From Pelotomaculum propionicicum (GTDB taxonomy: Bacteria > Bacillota > Desulfotomaculia > Desulfotomaculales > Pelotomaculaceae): DNA of 45,255 nucleotides. The position numbers and the translations under genes were made by a program. Within the stretch, counting starts at the first letter, position 1; each line of letters opens with the position of its first letter. The DNA is taken from NCBI RefSeq assembly GCF_004369225.1, contig NZ_QFFZ01000030.1, positions 1 to 45,255 of the forward strand, read 5' to 3'. Of the stretch, positions 7,650 through 16,082 are shown one piece after another. The notes under the pieces were generated by a model. The model was not told the origin of the DNA and made no database searches. It saw only the letters and a program-made list of their open reading frames with translations.

Positions 7650-8748
7650 TTTTGATGATATCATCAGAGCAAAAGCAAAATCGGAGCTGATAGTCCCCCC
7701 CGAAGGATTTGAAGAACGCAACGATATCCTTATCATGGAGCTTGATGCTCATTCGAGAACTTTGAAAAAAAACAAAAAATTTCCCGTCTTTTACTTTAAA
7801 TCATCAGCTATAGCGCTCTTAATTGTTTTATTGCTTGCAGGAGTTTGCTCTGCTGCATATACCCTGTCGGGAGGGGACTTCTTTAAACAGTTTTTTGCTG
7901 ATAAAGCAAATAGCGATGCAGAAAACGATTACAGTTATATGAATACTGAACAAATTGACGATATGGCATCAAGCACGGTTGGCACGGTTGTGAATACGGA
8001 TGAGCTCACCATTGATGTTATGGGTGTGATCATAAGCGGGAATACTGCGGAAATCATGTTGAAAATTACGGCCAATAAACTGGACAGCGTACTTTATGAT
8101 ACCGGAATAGAGCCGCTTAAAAACTACAGATTCAATGATGATATGGGGGGAAGCTTGTTTAAGGATTTTGAAACTGCATCTATCAGACATTATTACAGCG
8201 ATGAAGATGAAAGCCTTGCCCCCAATCAATTTAAAATAATGTATACGCTGATCGGCAAGGACAACTTTGAAAAAGGAAAACACACAATGGAATTAAGCAA
8301 TTTCGGTTATTTTACCTTTGGTGACGGCGCAGGCACGGACTTTGTGTCAATGTATGATAAAAGCTGGCAGTTTGACATTGCATTTGACCCCGGTTCGGAC
8401 ACCAGCAAAAGCGTATTTGTCAATAAGGAAATCACCATCGGAGGCTGCAGTTTTATCTTCAATAGTGTAAATATCACGCCTTTGGCATGCACTATCAGGT
8501 TAGAATGCAATCAGGATCGTAAATATTTTAATGAACACTTAGATGAAATCCTTAAGGCTTTTACCGAAGGTACTGAGGATTGCTCCATAACACTTGCAGA
8601 CGGCACAATATTAAGCAGTAATCAATTCGAGAAAAGAGGCTCCGGAGGAGAAGAAGGTTTTACGGTGGTGTTGACTTTTAATGCGCCTGTCACAGTTAAT
8701 GATGTTGTTTCGCTAACGTTTTTTGGCACTGAGTACTCCTTAGAATAA
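7642..8748 (+). CDS. Membrane-bound anti-sigma factor, DUF4179-like
   Basis: The 368-residue product has a short cytoplasmic N-terminus (about 52 residues, with the charged KNKKFPVFYFK), one membrane segment (about residues 53-75, SSAIALLIVLLLAGVCSAAY) and a large outer domain. This layout is typical of DUF4179-type proteins encoded next to ECF sigma factors. The N-terminus would hold the sigma factor and the outer part would sense a signal that is unknown here. Translation is coupled by overlap. A strong hairpin terminator follows at 8823. No zinc-binding HXXXCXXC anti-sigma motif is seen. Confidence 0.75.
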   Translation: MNNFDDIIRAKAKSELIVPPEGFEERNDILIMELDAHSRTLKKNKKFPVFYFKSSAIALLIVLLLAGVCSAAYTLSGGDFFKQFFADKANSDAENDYSYMNTEQIDDMASSTVGTVVNTDELTIDVMGVIISGNTAEIMLKITANKLDSVLYDTGIEPLKNYRFNDDMGGSLFKDFETASIRHYYSDEDESLAPNQFKIMYTLIGKDNFEKGKHTMELSNFGYFTFGDGAGTDFVSMYDKSWQFDIAFDPGSDTSKSVFVNKEITIGGCSFIFNSVNITPLACTIRLECNQDRKYFNEHLDEILKAFTEGTEDCSITLADGTILSSNQFEKRGSGGEEGFTVVLTFNAPVTVNDVVSLTFFGTEYSLE

Positions 8749-8822
8749 GCGATTTAGTAAACCTTGCGATTCTATTTAATACTCATTGTATTATGAACAT
8801 CTTGGAAGAAAGACAAGTAGCC

Positions 8823-8860
8823 GAAGCCTTAGACGGAGCAGTTCGTCTAAGGCTTCTTTA
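8823..8860 (+). terminator. Terminator of the sigma/anti-sigma operon
   Basis: A perfect 13-bp stem, GAAGCCTTAGACG with CGTCTAAGGCTTC (8823-8835 and 8844-8856), has an 8-base loop and a short T-rich tail. It may work in both directions, facing the convergent gene at 9057. The 200 bases between it and that gene hold nothing else recognisable. Confidence 0.75.
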
Positions 8861-9056
8861 TAAACCTGTTAAATACCCGAATAGGTAGATTTAACAAAAA
8901 TGTTCTCGATCATATCTGTAAAAAATAGGGTATCCGGATTATCGTGTTGATACCATAATTAGGGTACCCAGAACTGTAAATATTAGTTAGTACATCCGTT
9001 AAAATTCACCACACAACCTGTTCCTATATGTGGCGAAATCTGTTAATAATGCGAAT

Positions 9057-9863
9057 TCATTTTTTTGTTACATCAATCGGTATACTTTTAAGTTCATTTT
9101 GAATGAAGTCTGAAAGATATTCCTCAAATTTCTCTTTGTATTTCTTTTGTTCTGGATCTCGATGACGTGGGTATGACGGGTGCGGCAGGTAGAAAACTTT
9201 ATCCCTCCATTCTTTAAGATAATTATATTGTTTTCTTTTTAGCTCATATTCTACCAATCTGCTCATAGCAAAAATGTATTTTGGGTTAAAGTAGCTTAAT
9301 TCCTGATATAAATGGCCAATGCAATGTTCTAAGGGGTATTTTGTGTTAAGATCATTTTCTAACTGTTTCATAGCATAACCAAATTCATTAGATTTTTTCT
9401 TTTTCCCCTGAGAATTTTTTTCCTCAAGAAATGAATTAATAACCTCATTATTCAGGCTGCACTTAAAAAGATCCGTTACCCACACATAATCTAAAAAGCT
9501 ACTGCAAATATCATCTTCTTTTAAATTTGTAGTTCGCCTAAGAAGCTTCTTTATGGCAAAGTTTAGATTTTTGTGATACCTCTTATTAGGGTTTTTCTCA
9601 TTATTAGGATCTATTAAGTAAAAATTAGCTACATCATCAATGAGAAAGTCTAAGTCTTTAATACAATAATCATGATGATTTTTAAAGTATTTTTCTTCCT
9701 TATCTTTTGGAGAAGCAGGGTATAAGGTAATCAAAAGATATTGCACCTTTTCTGAGCTATAATTGCCAGCCCAACCTCTAGGTGGGTATGCATGATCTAT
9801 AACAGCGCTATTGCAATTTTTACACTTCATTATGTCTAATAATTGCTCTTGTATATTACCCAC
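9057..9863 (-). CDS. Uracil-DNA-glycosylase-like protein, possible defence or repair gene
   Basis: The 268-residue product begins with a CXXC pair (MKCKNCNSA). It has a strand LLITLYPASP in the position of the first UDG motif, and late in the protein VFYLPHPSYPRHRD, resembling the HPS motif of UDG families 4-6. A lysine-rich insert lies around residues 150-160. It starts at a GTG (9863) with GGAGG about 8 bases upstream on this strand. It is AT-rich and faces the opposite way to its neighbours, so it is likely acquired. The enzymatic call is tentative: the catalytic residues of motif 1 are not clear. Confidence 0.45.
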   Translation of the reverse strand: MGNIQEQLLDIMKCKNCNSAVIDHAYPPRGWAGNYSSEKVQYLLITLYPASPKDKEEKYFKNHHDYCIKDLDFLIDDVANFYLIDPNNEKNPNKRYHKNLNFAIKKLLRRTTNLKEDDICSSFLDYVWVTDLFKCSLNNEVINSFLEEKNSQGKKKKSNEFGYAMKQLENDLNTKYPLEHCIGHLYQELSYFNPKYIFAMSRLVEYELKRKQYNYLKEWRDKVFYLPHPSYPRHRDPEQKKYKEKFEEYLSDFIQNELKSIPIDVTKK

Positions 9864-9873
9864 TTAAAAGCCT

Positions 9874-9893
9874 CCTAATAATTGAGCATTAGG
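9874..9893 (-). promoter_or_regulatory. Short inverted repeat over the ribosome site of the UDG-like gene
   Basis: CCTAAT and ATTAGG form a 6-bp inverted repeat with an 8-base centre. One arm overlaps the GGAGG of the minus-strand gene. It could be an operator or a translation-masking hairpin. The rest of 9894-10085 shows nothing clear. Confidence 0.3.
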
Positions 9894-10089
9894 TAAGATT
9901 TTTAACTAATGATCCTTCAACATAATTAAAGTACAATGTAATTTTAAAATAGTCAATATTTTGTCGTATCACAAAGATTTAATACACAAACCAACTGGAA
10001 ATTAAATCAGTCGGATCAACACGATAATCCGAATACCCAAAAAATAATCCACAAAATATCTCTGTAAAAGTGAATCACTTGCACCCAAG

Positions 10090-10117
10090 ACCGCCACAAA
10101 AGTTGTCGGTTTTTTTT
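10090..10117 (+). terminator. Imperfect hairpin with T-run before virB4
   Basis: ACCG at 10090 and CGGT at 10107 form the base of an imperfect stem, followed by eight T. It ends about 37 bases before the virB4 start, in the same relative place as hairpins before other transfer genes of this element. Confidence 0.5.
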
Positions 10118-10154
10118 AATATATTCAAATCCAGTACCGAAAGGAATGAACCCT

Positions 10155-11984
10155 ATGGCAAGAAAAATCAATGCCCACCCAACTACGCAGGAAGATATCC
10201 GCATCCAGGAGTTTCTCGACATGATCGCGCCATCCGTCATCAAATTCAACACCGACCACTTCATCTGCGGCAACACTTACCGTTGCGTTTGGGCATTGAG
10301 GGAATACCCCACAGCCACCGATGAACAGGCCATCCTGTGCCACCTGGGTGAGAAGGACGGCATCACCCTGCACATCTACACCCGTCATGTCACGCCGGTG
10401 GAGGAAAGGAAAATCATATCCAACGCCGCCAACAAGAACCGCATGAAGCAGAGCAGCACCAACGACCTGCAGCAGACTGTCACCGCTCAAAGCAACCTGC
10501 AGGATGTGGCCGATATCGTGGCGGCCATGCACCGGAACAAGGAGCCGCTGCTTCACGCCGCCGTGTATATTGAGCTGTCCGCCCACGGTCCCGAACAGTT
10601 GAAGCTCCTGCAGACCGAGGTGCTGACCGAGTTGATCCGCTCCAAGCTAAACGTCGACCGGCTGATGCTCCGCCAGCAACAGGGCTTTATCAGTGTGATG
10701 CCAAGCGGCTGGAATGTGTTCGGCGACCAGTTTGAACGGGTGCTGCCGGCCAGCAGCGTGGCCAACCTGTACCCCTTCAACTATAGCGGCAAGACCGACG
10801 CCAATGGTTTCTACCTCGGCAGGGACAAATTCGGCAGCAACATCCTCGTGGATTTCAACAAGCGGGCCGACGACAAGACCAACGCCAACATCCTCATCCT
10901 GGGCAACAGCGGCCAAGGCAAGTCCTATTTATTGAAGCTCATTCTCACCAATCTGCGGCAAAGCGGCATGCATGTGCTGGCCCTTGATCCGGAAATGGAG
11001 TATGAGGAACTGACGGAAAACCTCGGCGGCTGCTTCATCGACCTCATGTCCGGCGAATACATCATCAATGTGCTGGAACCCAAGACCTGGGATGAAGCGG
11101 GCGATCCTAGGGATGCCGATGCGCCCCAGGCGTTCCGGCAGACCTCCAAACTCAGCCAGCACATCTCGTTTCTAAAAGATTTTTTCCGAACCTACAAGGA
11201 CTTCGACGACCGGCAGATCGACACCATCGAGATCATGCTGGGCAAGCTCTACGGCAAATGGGGCATCACCGACCGGAGCAATTTTGACCGGTTAAAACCG
11301 GACGATTACCCCATCCTGTCCGACCTGTACGAACTGATGGAGGCCGAGTATAGAGACTTCGACGAGAACAGCCGCCAGCTTTACACCGCCGATACGCTGC
11401 GGGAAATCTGCCTGGGGCTGCACTCCTTGTGCAAGGGCGCGGAGTCCAGTTTTTTCAACGGCCACACCAACATTACCGGCAGCAGCTTTGTGACCTTCGG
11501 CGTCAAGGGACTTTTGCAGGCGTCGAAGAACATCCGCAACGCCCTGCTGTTCAACGTGCTGTCGTACATGTCCAACGAGCTTTTGACCCATGGCGGCACG
11601 GTGGCCAGCATTGACGAGTTGTATTTGTTTCTTACCAACCCGACGGCCATCGAATATATCCGGAATTTCATGAAGCGGGTGCGCAAGAAAGACAGCGCCG
11701 TCATCCTTGCCTCACAGAATCTGGAGGATTTCGATATTGAAGGCATCCGGGAATACACCAAACCCCTGTTCTCCATCCCGACCCACGCCTTCCTGTTCAA
11801 TGCGGGCAACATCGACGCCAAATTCTACATCGACACCCTGCAGTTGGAGCAAAGCGAATACAACCTGATCCGCTATCCGCAGCGGGGATTGTGCTTGTAC
11901 AAATGCGGCAACGAGCGGTACAACCTTATGGTTCAGGCTCCGGAACACAAGGCGAAGCTGTTTGGAAAGGCGGGCGGCCGATGA
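10155..11984 (+). CDS. virB4: VirB4/TraE-type conjugation ATPase
   Basis: The 609-residue ATPase powers assembly of the transfer channel and would contact the PrgI/VirB3 and VirB6-like membrane proteins. The N-terminal domain contains the segment duplicated at 6702. Walker A is GNSGQGKSYLLK (about residues 246-258) and Walker B is ASIDELYLFL (about 484-493); an arginine/glutamine switch region (SAVILASQNLEDF) follows, as in the VirB4/HerA group. Start 10155 is chosen because the AAAGGA site sits about 9 bases upstream; an ATG at 10146 abuts it. The gene is intact. Confidence 0.9.
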   Translation: MARKINAHPTTQEDIRIQEFLDMIAPSVIKFNTDHFICGNTYRCVWALREYPTATDEQAILCHLGEKDGITLHIYTRHVTPVEERKIISNAANKNRMKQSSTNDLQQTVTAQSNLQDVADIVAAMHRNKEPLLHAAVYIELSAHGPEQLKLLQTEVLTELIRSKLNVDRLMLRQQQGFISVMPSGWNVFGDQFERVLPASSVANLYPFNYSGKTDANGFYLGRDKFGSNILVDFNKRADDKTNANILILGNSGQGKSYLLKLILTNLRQSGMHVLALDPEMEYEELTENLGGCFIDLMSGEYIINVLEPKTWDEAGDPRDADAPQAFRQTSKLSQHISFLKDFFRTYKDFDDRQIDTIEIMLGKLYGKWGITDRSNFDRLKPDDYPILSDLYELMEAEYRDFDENSRQLYTADTLREICLGLHSLCKGAESSFFNGHTNITGSSFVTFGVKGLLQASKNIRNALLFNVLSYMSNELLTHGGTVASIDELYLFLTNPTAIEYIRNFMKRVRKKDSAVILASQNLEDFDIEGIREYTKPLFSIPTHAFLFNAGNIDAKFYIDTLQLEQSEYNLIRYPQRGLCLYKCGNERYNLMVQAPEHKAKLFGKAGGR

Positions 11985-12053
11985 TAAAAAATCGGGGAAA
12001 AACAGCGTGGGCGGAATGCAAATGATGTGGCGAGGGGGTGAAGGACTTTGGAC

Positions 12054-13082
12054 ATGAAGGAGCAACGTTTCGGGATCGAAATAGAAATGACAGGACTTTC
12101 CCGCCAGCGGGCCGCGCAGGTTCTGGCGGAATACTTTGGAACAGCGCTCTCCAGCGACGGGGGCTATTACGGCGTCTATTCCGTCCTGGACAGCCAAAGC
12201 CGCAGGTGGAAAGTCATGAGCGACGGCAGCATCACCGTGGAATCCAGGCGCGGCAGCGCCGACAATACCTACAGCGTGGAGCTGGTCAGCCCCATTTGCA
12301 CTTACGGGGACATCGAAACCATACAAAAAATCATCCGCAAGCTCCGTTCCGCCGGAGCCATCGCCAACGCAAGCTGCGGCGTTCATGTCCATGTGGACGC
12401 CTCGCCGCACAACGCCAATACCCTGCGCAACATCACCAACATCATGGCCAGCAAGGAGGATCTGATCTACAAGGCGCTGCAGGTCAATGTGTCCAGGGAA
12501 CACAGCTACTGCAAAAAAGTCGACGAGCGTTTTCTGGAAGAACTCAACCGCAGGAAGCCAAAGACCCTGGAGCAGATCAGCCGGGTCTGGTACAACGGCG
12601 GCGACGGCAGGAGCGAGCATTACCACACCAGCCGCTATCACTGTCTAAATCTGCACAGCGTGTTCCAGAAAGGCACGATTGAGTTCCGGCTGTTCAATTC
12701 CACCACCCATGCCGGAAAGATCAAGGCGTACATTCAGCTCTGCCTCGCCATCAGCCATCAGGCGCTCTCCCAACGCTGCGCCAGCCGTGCCAAGACCCAA
12801 AGCACCAATGAAAAATACACCTTCCGCACCTGGCTTCTGCGCCTCGGACTTATCGGCGACGAATTCAAGACCGCCCGGCTGCACCTCCTGGAGCATCTGG
12901 ACGGCTGCATCGCCTGGAAAGACCCCGCCCAGGCCGAGCGCCAAAAGGAACGGCTGAGGCGGAAAAAAGAAAAGGAGCTGGCGCAGACCGCCGAGGCCGC
13001 TCCAGCGCCGGAAGAACAAAATAATCAGGATGTCGAACAGGTCGAGGCTGAAGAAAGTCCCGGCCTTTCCATGTCCATATAG
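12054..13082 (+). CDS. Amidoligase-family protein (Amidoligase_2, COOH-NH2 ligase fold)
   Basis: The 342-residue product begins with FGIEIEMTGL, the paired acidic residues of the amidoligase/glutamate-cysteine-ligase fold, followed by SCGVHVHVD and IEFRLFNST, which supply metal/ATP-binding His, Asp, Glu and Arg residues. Amidoligases join a carboxylate to an amine using ATP; the natural substrate of the mobile-element forms is unknown. The next gene, 19 bases on, is a gamma-glutamylcyclotransferase-like protein, a pairing previously noted for this family in comparative genomics. A lysine/arginine-rich helix and an acidic linker precede the C-terminal PGLSMSI. An alternative TTG start exists at 12048. 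Confidence 0.82.
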   Translation: MKEQRFGIEIEMTGLSRQRAAQVLAEYFGTALSSDGGYYGVYSVLDSQSRRWKVMSDGSITVESRRGSADNTYSVELVSPICTYGDIETIQKIIRKLRSAGAIANASCGVHVHVDASPHNANTLRNITNIMASKEDLIYKALQVNVSREHSYCKKVDERFLEELNRRKPKTLEQISRVWYNGGDGRSEHYHTSRYHCLNLHSVFQKGTIEFRLFNSTTHAGKIKAYIQLCLAISHQALSQRCASRAKTQSTNEKYTFRTWLLRLGLIGDEFKTARLHLLEHLDGCIAWKDPAQAERQKERLRRKKEKELAQTAEAAPAPEEQNNQDVEQVEAEESPGLSMSI

Positions 13083-13101
13083 CAAGGAGGATTGAGCAAA
13101 A

Positions 13102-13596
13102 ATGAAAGGCAAAACCTTATACATTGCCTACGGCAGCAACCTCAACCTGCCGCAGATGGCCTGCCGGTGCCCCACCGCCAGGGTGGTGGGGACAAGCGAG
13201 ATCAGGGACTATGAGCTGCTGTTCCGAGGCGGCCGTCAAAACGCGGTGGCGACGGTGGAGCTCTTGAGCGGCGGCCGTGTGCCGGTGCTTTTATGGATGC
13301 TGAAAGAAAAAGACTTGCAGGCCCTTGATTACTATGAGGGGTATCCGAACTTTTACCGCAAGGAAATCCTCGATGTGGAGCTGAAAGGCAAAACCTTCCC
13401 CGCCATGGTGTATGTCATGAACGATGGTCATCCCTTCGGCGCGCCCTCGGATTATTATCTGAACGCCATCCTGGAGGGCTATGAAAGCGCGGGCTTTGAC
13501 ACCGAGGTTCTGGAGCGGGCGGTGGAGAGATCCATCCGTCTGGCCGGAGAACGGCAGCCGGAACAGGAAAACCTGTTTGACCTGAAATGGCGGTGA
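13102..13596 (+). CDS. Gamma-glutamylcyclotransferase-like (AIG2/GGCT) protein
   Basis: This 164-residue protein has YIAYGSNL at the N-terminus, the glycine-rich substrate loop of GGCT-fold proteins. It is followed by the ALDYYEGYPNFYRK segment containing the usual acidic residues. GGCT enzymes release 5-oxoproline from gamma-glutamyl amines. Beside an amidoligase it may reverse or trim the bond that the ligase makes, as proposed for this gene pair in the literature. AAGGAGG precedes the ATG. The next gene starts 4 bases after its stop. Confidence 0.85.
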   Translation: MKGKTLYIAYGSNLNLPQMACRCPTARVVGTSEIRDYELLFRGGRQNAVATVELLSGGRVPVLLWMLKEKDLQALDYYEGYPNFYRKEILDVELKGKTFPAMVYVMNDGHPFGAPSDYYLNAILEGYESAGFDTEVLERAVERSIRLAGERQPEQENLFDLKWR

Positions 13597-13600
13597 GGAC

Positions 13601-14576
13601 ATGGCCGCTCCCGCAGCCATCACCCTGGCGGTCAAGGCCGCCATCACCGCCGCCACCGACAAAAGGACGCGGCAGGCCGTCGGCGTTATCATCGCCGCAT
13701 TGCTGGCTCCCGCTATTCTCATCGTGGTTGTGATCGTGAGCCTCCTCTCGGCTGCGGCAAACCACAACAACGCCGCCATCGATCTAAGTTTTAACGGCGG
13801 GGCGATTTCTTCGCAAGTTCCCGCTGGTTTTTTATGCTCTGTTCTTCGGCGTGGAAAATCTCCGAATGGATGGTGCGGCATACCAGGCCTTCGTTGATTG
13901 CTTCGTGGGCTATGAGGAACGCACCCGCACCGTGGACCATGGCGACGGCACCACTTCGGAGGAAACCTGCACCGTGGCCGTGCCGCTCAAGTCCCTGCCG
14001 GAGATCTGCGATAACCTCGAAAAAACCCTGGACAGGACGATCACCCTTGAGGATCAGGCCAACGCCTCGGAGATTTACTACCGCGTCAGCTACGGCGGCA
14101 GCGTCCCCACCTATGGGGAGTCCTTCAACAGATGGGCAAACGGACTGCCCCTGTCCGACGCGCCCTTTGCGGGAGCCGACGGCTTCTGTTCACCCCTGGG
14201 AGAAAACTGGCGCGGCATGGTTACCTCGGAATTCGGTTACCGTACTGATCCTTTCACCGGCGAGAGCAAGGGGCACACTGGCATAGACCTGGGCGCTCCC
14301 AATGGCACACCAATCCGCGCGGCCCTGGACGGCACGGTGCAGTTTGTGCGCTACCAGAACACAGGCTACGGCTATCACCTGGCCGTCGATCACGGCGGCG
14401 GCTTTGTCACTCTCTATGGCCACTGCTCAAAAATCCTCGTCGCCGAGGGGCAAGCGGTCAAGGCCGGCGACATCATCGCCCAGGTCGGCTCCACAGGCCG
14501 CAGCACCGGCCCGCATCTGCATTTTGAGGTGCGGATCAACGGAGAAATGAAGAATCCAAGGAACTACCTGCCTTAA
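13601..14576 (+). pseudogene. VirB1-like M23 peptidase, broken by frameshift and probable internal deletion
   Basis: The first frame (13601-13897) encodes a cytoplasmic start and a membrane anchor (IIAALLAPAILIVVVIVSLL). A second frame, open before 13851 through 14576, encodes the rest, including an M23 endopeptidase domain with HTGIDLG and HLHFEVR zinc-binding motifs. The reading switches near 13825-13835, where the downstream frame reads FYALFFGVENL. Relatives I recall have about 35 more residues between the anchor region and this point, so a deletion plus frame change is likely. In family members this enzyme opens peptidoglycan for the transfer channel. The catalytic half is intact but has lost its anchor. 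Confidence 0.75.
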
Positions 14577-14627
14577 ATGACCCGGAAACGCCGGGTATGA
14601 AAAAAAATTACAGGGAGGAAAAGAGCC

Positions 14628-14993
14628 ATGAGAGAAACTGAACTGAAGATACTGTTCCCCACGGAGAAGCTGGACGCCCTCCGTTTTTTTATGGCCAAAA
14701 AAGAACTGACCGTCGAGCAGGAACTGAAGGAAACCCTTGACAGGACCTATGAAAAAGTCGTTCCCGCCCATGTCCGTGAGTACGTGGAAAGCAGACTCGA
14801 CCAAGTGCCTGCCCAGGAGCCGGCACCCGAACCGGAAGCCCAGGAGCGGCAGCCGGAGGCCCAGCGCCAGTCCAGGCAGACCCGCCGCCAGCGGGAGCAG
14901 GCCGCCGCTGAACCCGCCCCGGTTTTGGATTCCCAGGGGGAGGACACCGGCCCCGCCGAGGAAGAAAGCCAGGGCATAACAATGAGCATGTGA
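14628..14993 (+). CDS. DUF6103-like small protein with C-terminal tail
   Basis: The 121-residue product has an N-terminal helical domain (residues 1-58; FPTEKLDALRFFMAKKEL, LKETLDRTYEKVVPAHVREY). A long Glu/Pro/Gln/Ala-rich linker follows, ending QGITMSM. The domain is paralogous to the next gene: both share EKL.A...FM.KK/YMGKK and YEK.VPA.VREYIES-type segments. I recall this as DUF6103, common in clostridial ICEs, role unknown; a relaxosome or DNA-binding role is only suggested by location next to mobC. A good GGAGG lies upstream. A CCCGG/CCGGG hairpin lies between the peptidase relic and this gene. Confidence 0.65.
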   Translation: MRETELKILFPTEKLDALRFFMAKKELTVEQELKETLDRTYEKVVPAHVREYVESRLDQVPAQEPAPEPEAQERQPEAQRQSRQTRRQREQAAAEPAPVLDSQGEDTGPAEEESQGITMSM

Positions 14994-15024
14994 GCAAAAA
15001 CAAATTGAAAAGGAGTGCGAAACC

Positions 15025-15279
15025 ATGAAACAGGCAACCGTTCAAATCAGCTTCGACGCGGAAAAGCTCGGAGCCATCAAGCAGTACATGGGCAAAAAGG
15101 ACGCCGAGCTGCAGACCGAGCTGGGCGAAGTCATGCAGAAGCTCTACGAAAAACATGTCCCTGCGCCGGTGCGGGAGTACATCGAAAGCCGGGAGGCGGA
15201 AGAAGCGGCCAACCCCAAAAACCCCTCCCGTTTCGCCTCCTCAGTCTCCGTCAATCGCGGCGGCGGCACTTCAACGTAA
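15025..15279 (+). CDS. DUF6103-like small protein, tail-less paralogue
   Basis: The 84-residue product repeats the helical domain of the previous gene (DAEKLGAIKQYMGKKDAEL and LYEKHVPAPVREYIES). It lacks the long acidic linker and the SM-type C-terminus, ending instead in a short Gly/Ser/Thr stretch. AAGGAGTG precedes the start. The tandem arrangement points to local duplication. It is the last gene before the GC-rich, repeat-containing region proposed here as the transfer origin. Confidence 0.6.
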   Translation: MKQATVQISFDAEKLGAIKQYMGKKDAELQTELGEVMQKLYEKHVPAPVREYIESREAEEAANPKNPSRFASSVSVNRGGGTST

Positions 15280-15671
15280 ACAGGGCGGGCAAAATGGGCG
15301 CGGATTTGGCGGCTGTGTCGCCCTGTGCGCCCCTTTGTCCAGCCGGGTGGCATCCTTGCGCCTGGGGGCCGCTGTCTGCCCCGTGTTGGGGCTTGGTGAG
15401 GGCCGAAAGACCAACCCAGGCATGGGAGCCTTCCTCCCCGACAGGGGGTGGACCATGGGGTTGAAAACCTTGCAGGTTAAAGAGGCGAGGTCGCCAAGCG
15501 CCCCGCCTCGGCTCACATCAGCCCGCAACGCGGGCTGAAGGACATTTTATACCGGAGTCGGATTTTACCCCCTGGGGTCGGGTCAGGAGTTGCAAATTGT
15601 GGTAAAGGACGTGAATACAGGATTTTAACAGGGGTTGCAGCCGGTGTTGCGACGGATTGGAGGTCAAAAAC
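15280..15671 (+). other. GC-rich non-coding region upstream of mobC, candidate oriT
   Basis: This 390-base gap has no convincing gene. It contains the inverted repeats CAGCCCGC/GCGGGCTG (15519-15526 and 15530-15537) and GAGGCG/CGCCTC (15482-15487 and 15504-15509), plus a GCATCCTTGCG segment near 15347 that weakly resembles nic sites of the MOB-P group. Transfer origins of related elements usually lie directly upstream of the mobC and relaxase genes. The location and repeats fit, but no nic site can be fixed by eye. Confidence 0.4.
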
Positions 15672-16007
15672 ATGGCGGAAGAAAACAAGAAGAAATTTCC
15701 CCTGTGGATGCGCCCGGAGACGCAGCGCCAGGTCAAGGAATGGTACCAAAAGGACAATTGCGGCAGCCAGAGCGAGTTCATTGAAAAGGCGATTCTATTT
15801 TATTGCGGCTACATCTCTACGGAGAACAGCATGAAGTTCCTGCCCACCGCCCTCACCTCCGCCATGGCCGGCGTGGTGGAAAGCACGGAGAACCGGATGG
15901 CCCGGCTGCTTTTCAAACTGGCGGTGGAGATGTCCATGATGATGAACATCATCGCGTCCAACGCGGAAGTCGATGAAACCCTGCTTGCGGGGCAAGTGCG
16001 TCAATGA
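15672..16007 (+). pseudogene. mobC: MobC-like relaxosome protein with frameshifted C-terminus
   Basis: The 111-residue product starts MAEENKKKFPLWMRPETQ and has a ribbon-helix-helix-like N-terminus followed by helices. It fits the relaxosome accessory proteins of clostridial ICEs, which bind oriT and guide the relaxase. Start 15672 has GGAGG 8 bases upstream. Near 15984 the frame ends early (AGQVRQ). The +1 frame continues LRGKCVNDVKKNIG and FEDVVKFQKGR to a stop at 16069-16071, matching the usual family end. A single-base loss is the simplest reason. The DNA-binding part is intact, so the protein may still work. Confidence 0.7.
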
Positions 16008-16082
16008 CGTAAAGAAAAACATCGGCTCCGTCACCTTCGAGGACGTGGTGAAATTCCAGAAGGGCCGGTAGGGTAACGGACC

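Noticed and set aside
13820-13840. Programmed frameshifting in the M23 gene at a T-run
   Set aside because: The needed change is +1, whereas the T-rich heptamer would favour -1. The missing family segment points to deletion instead.
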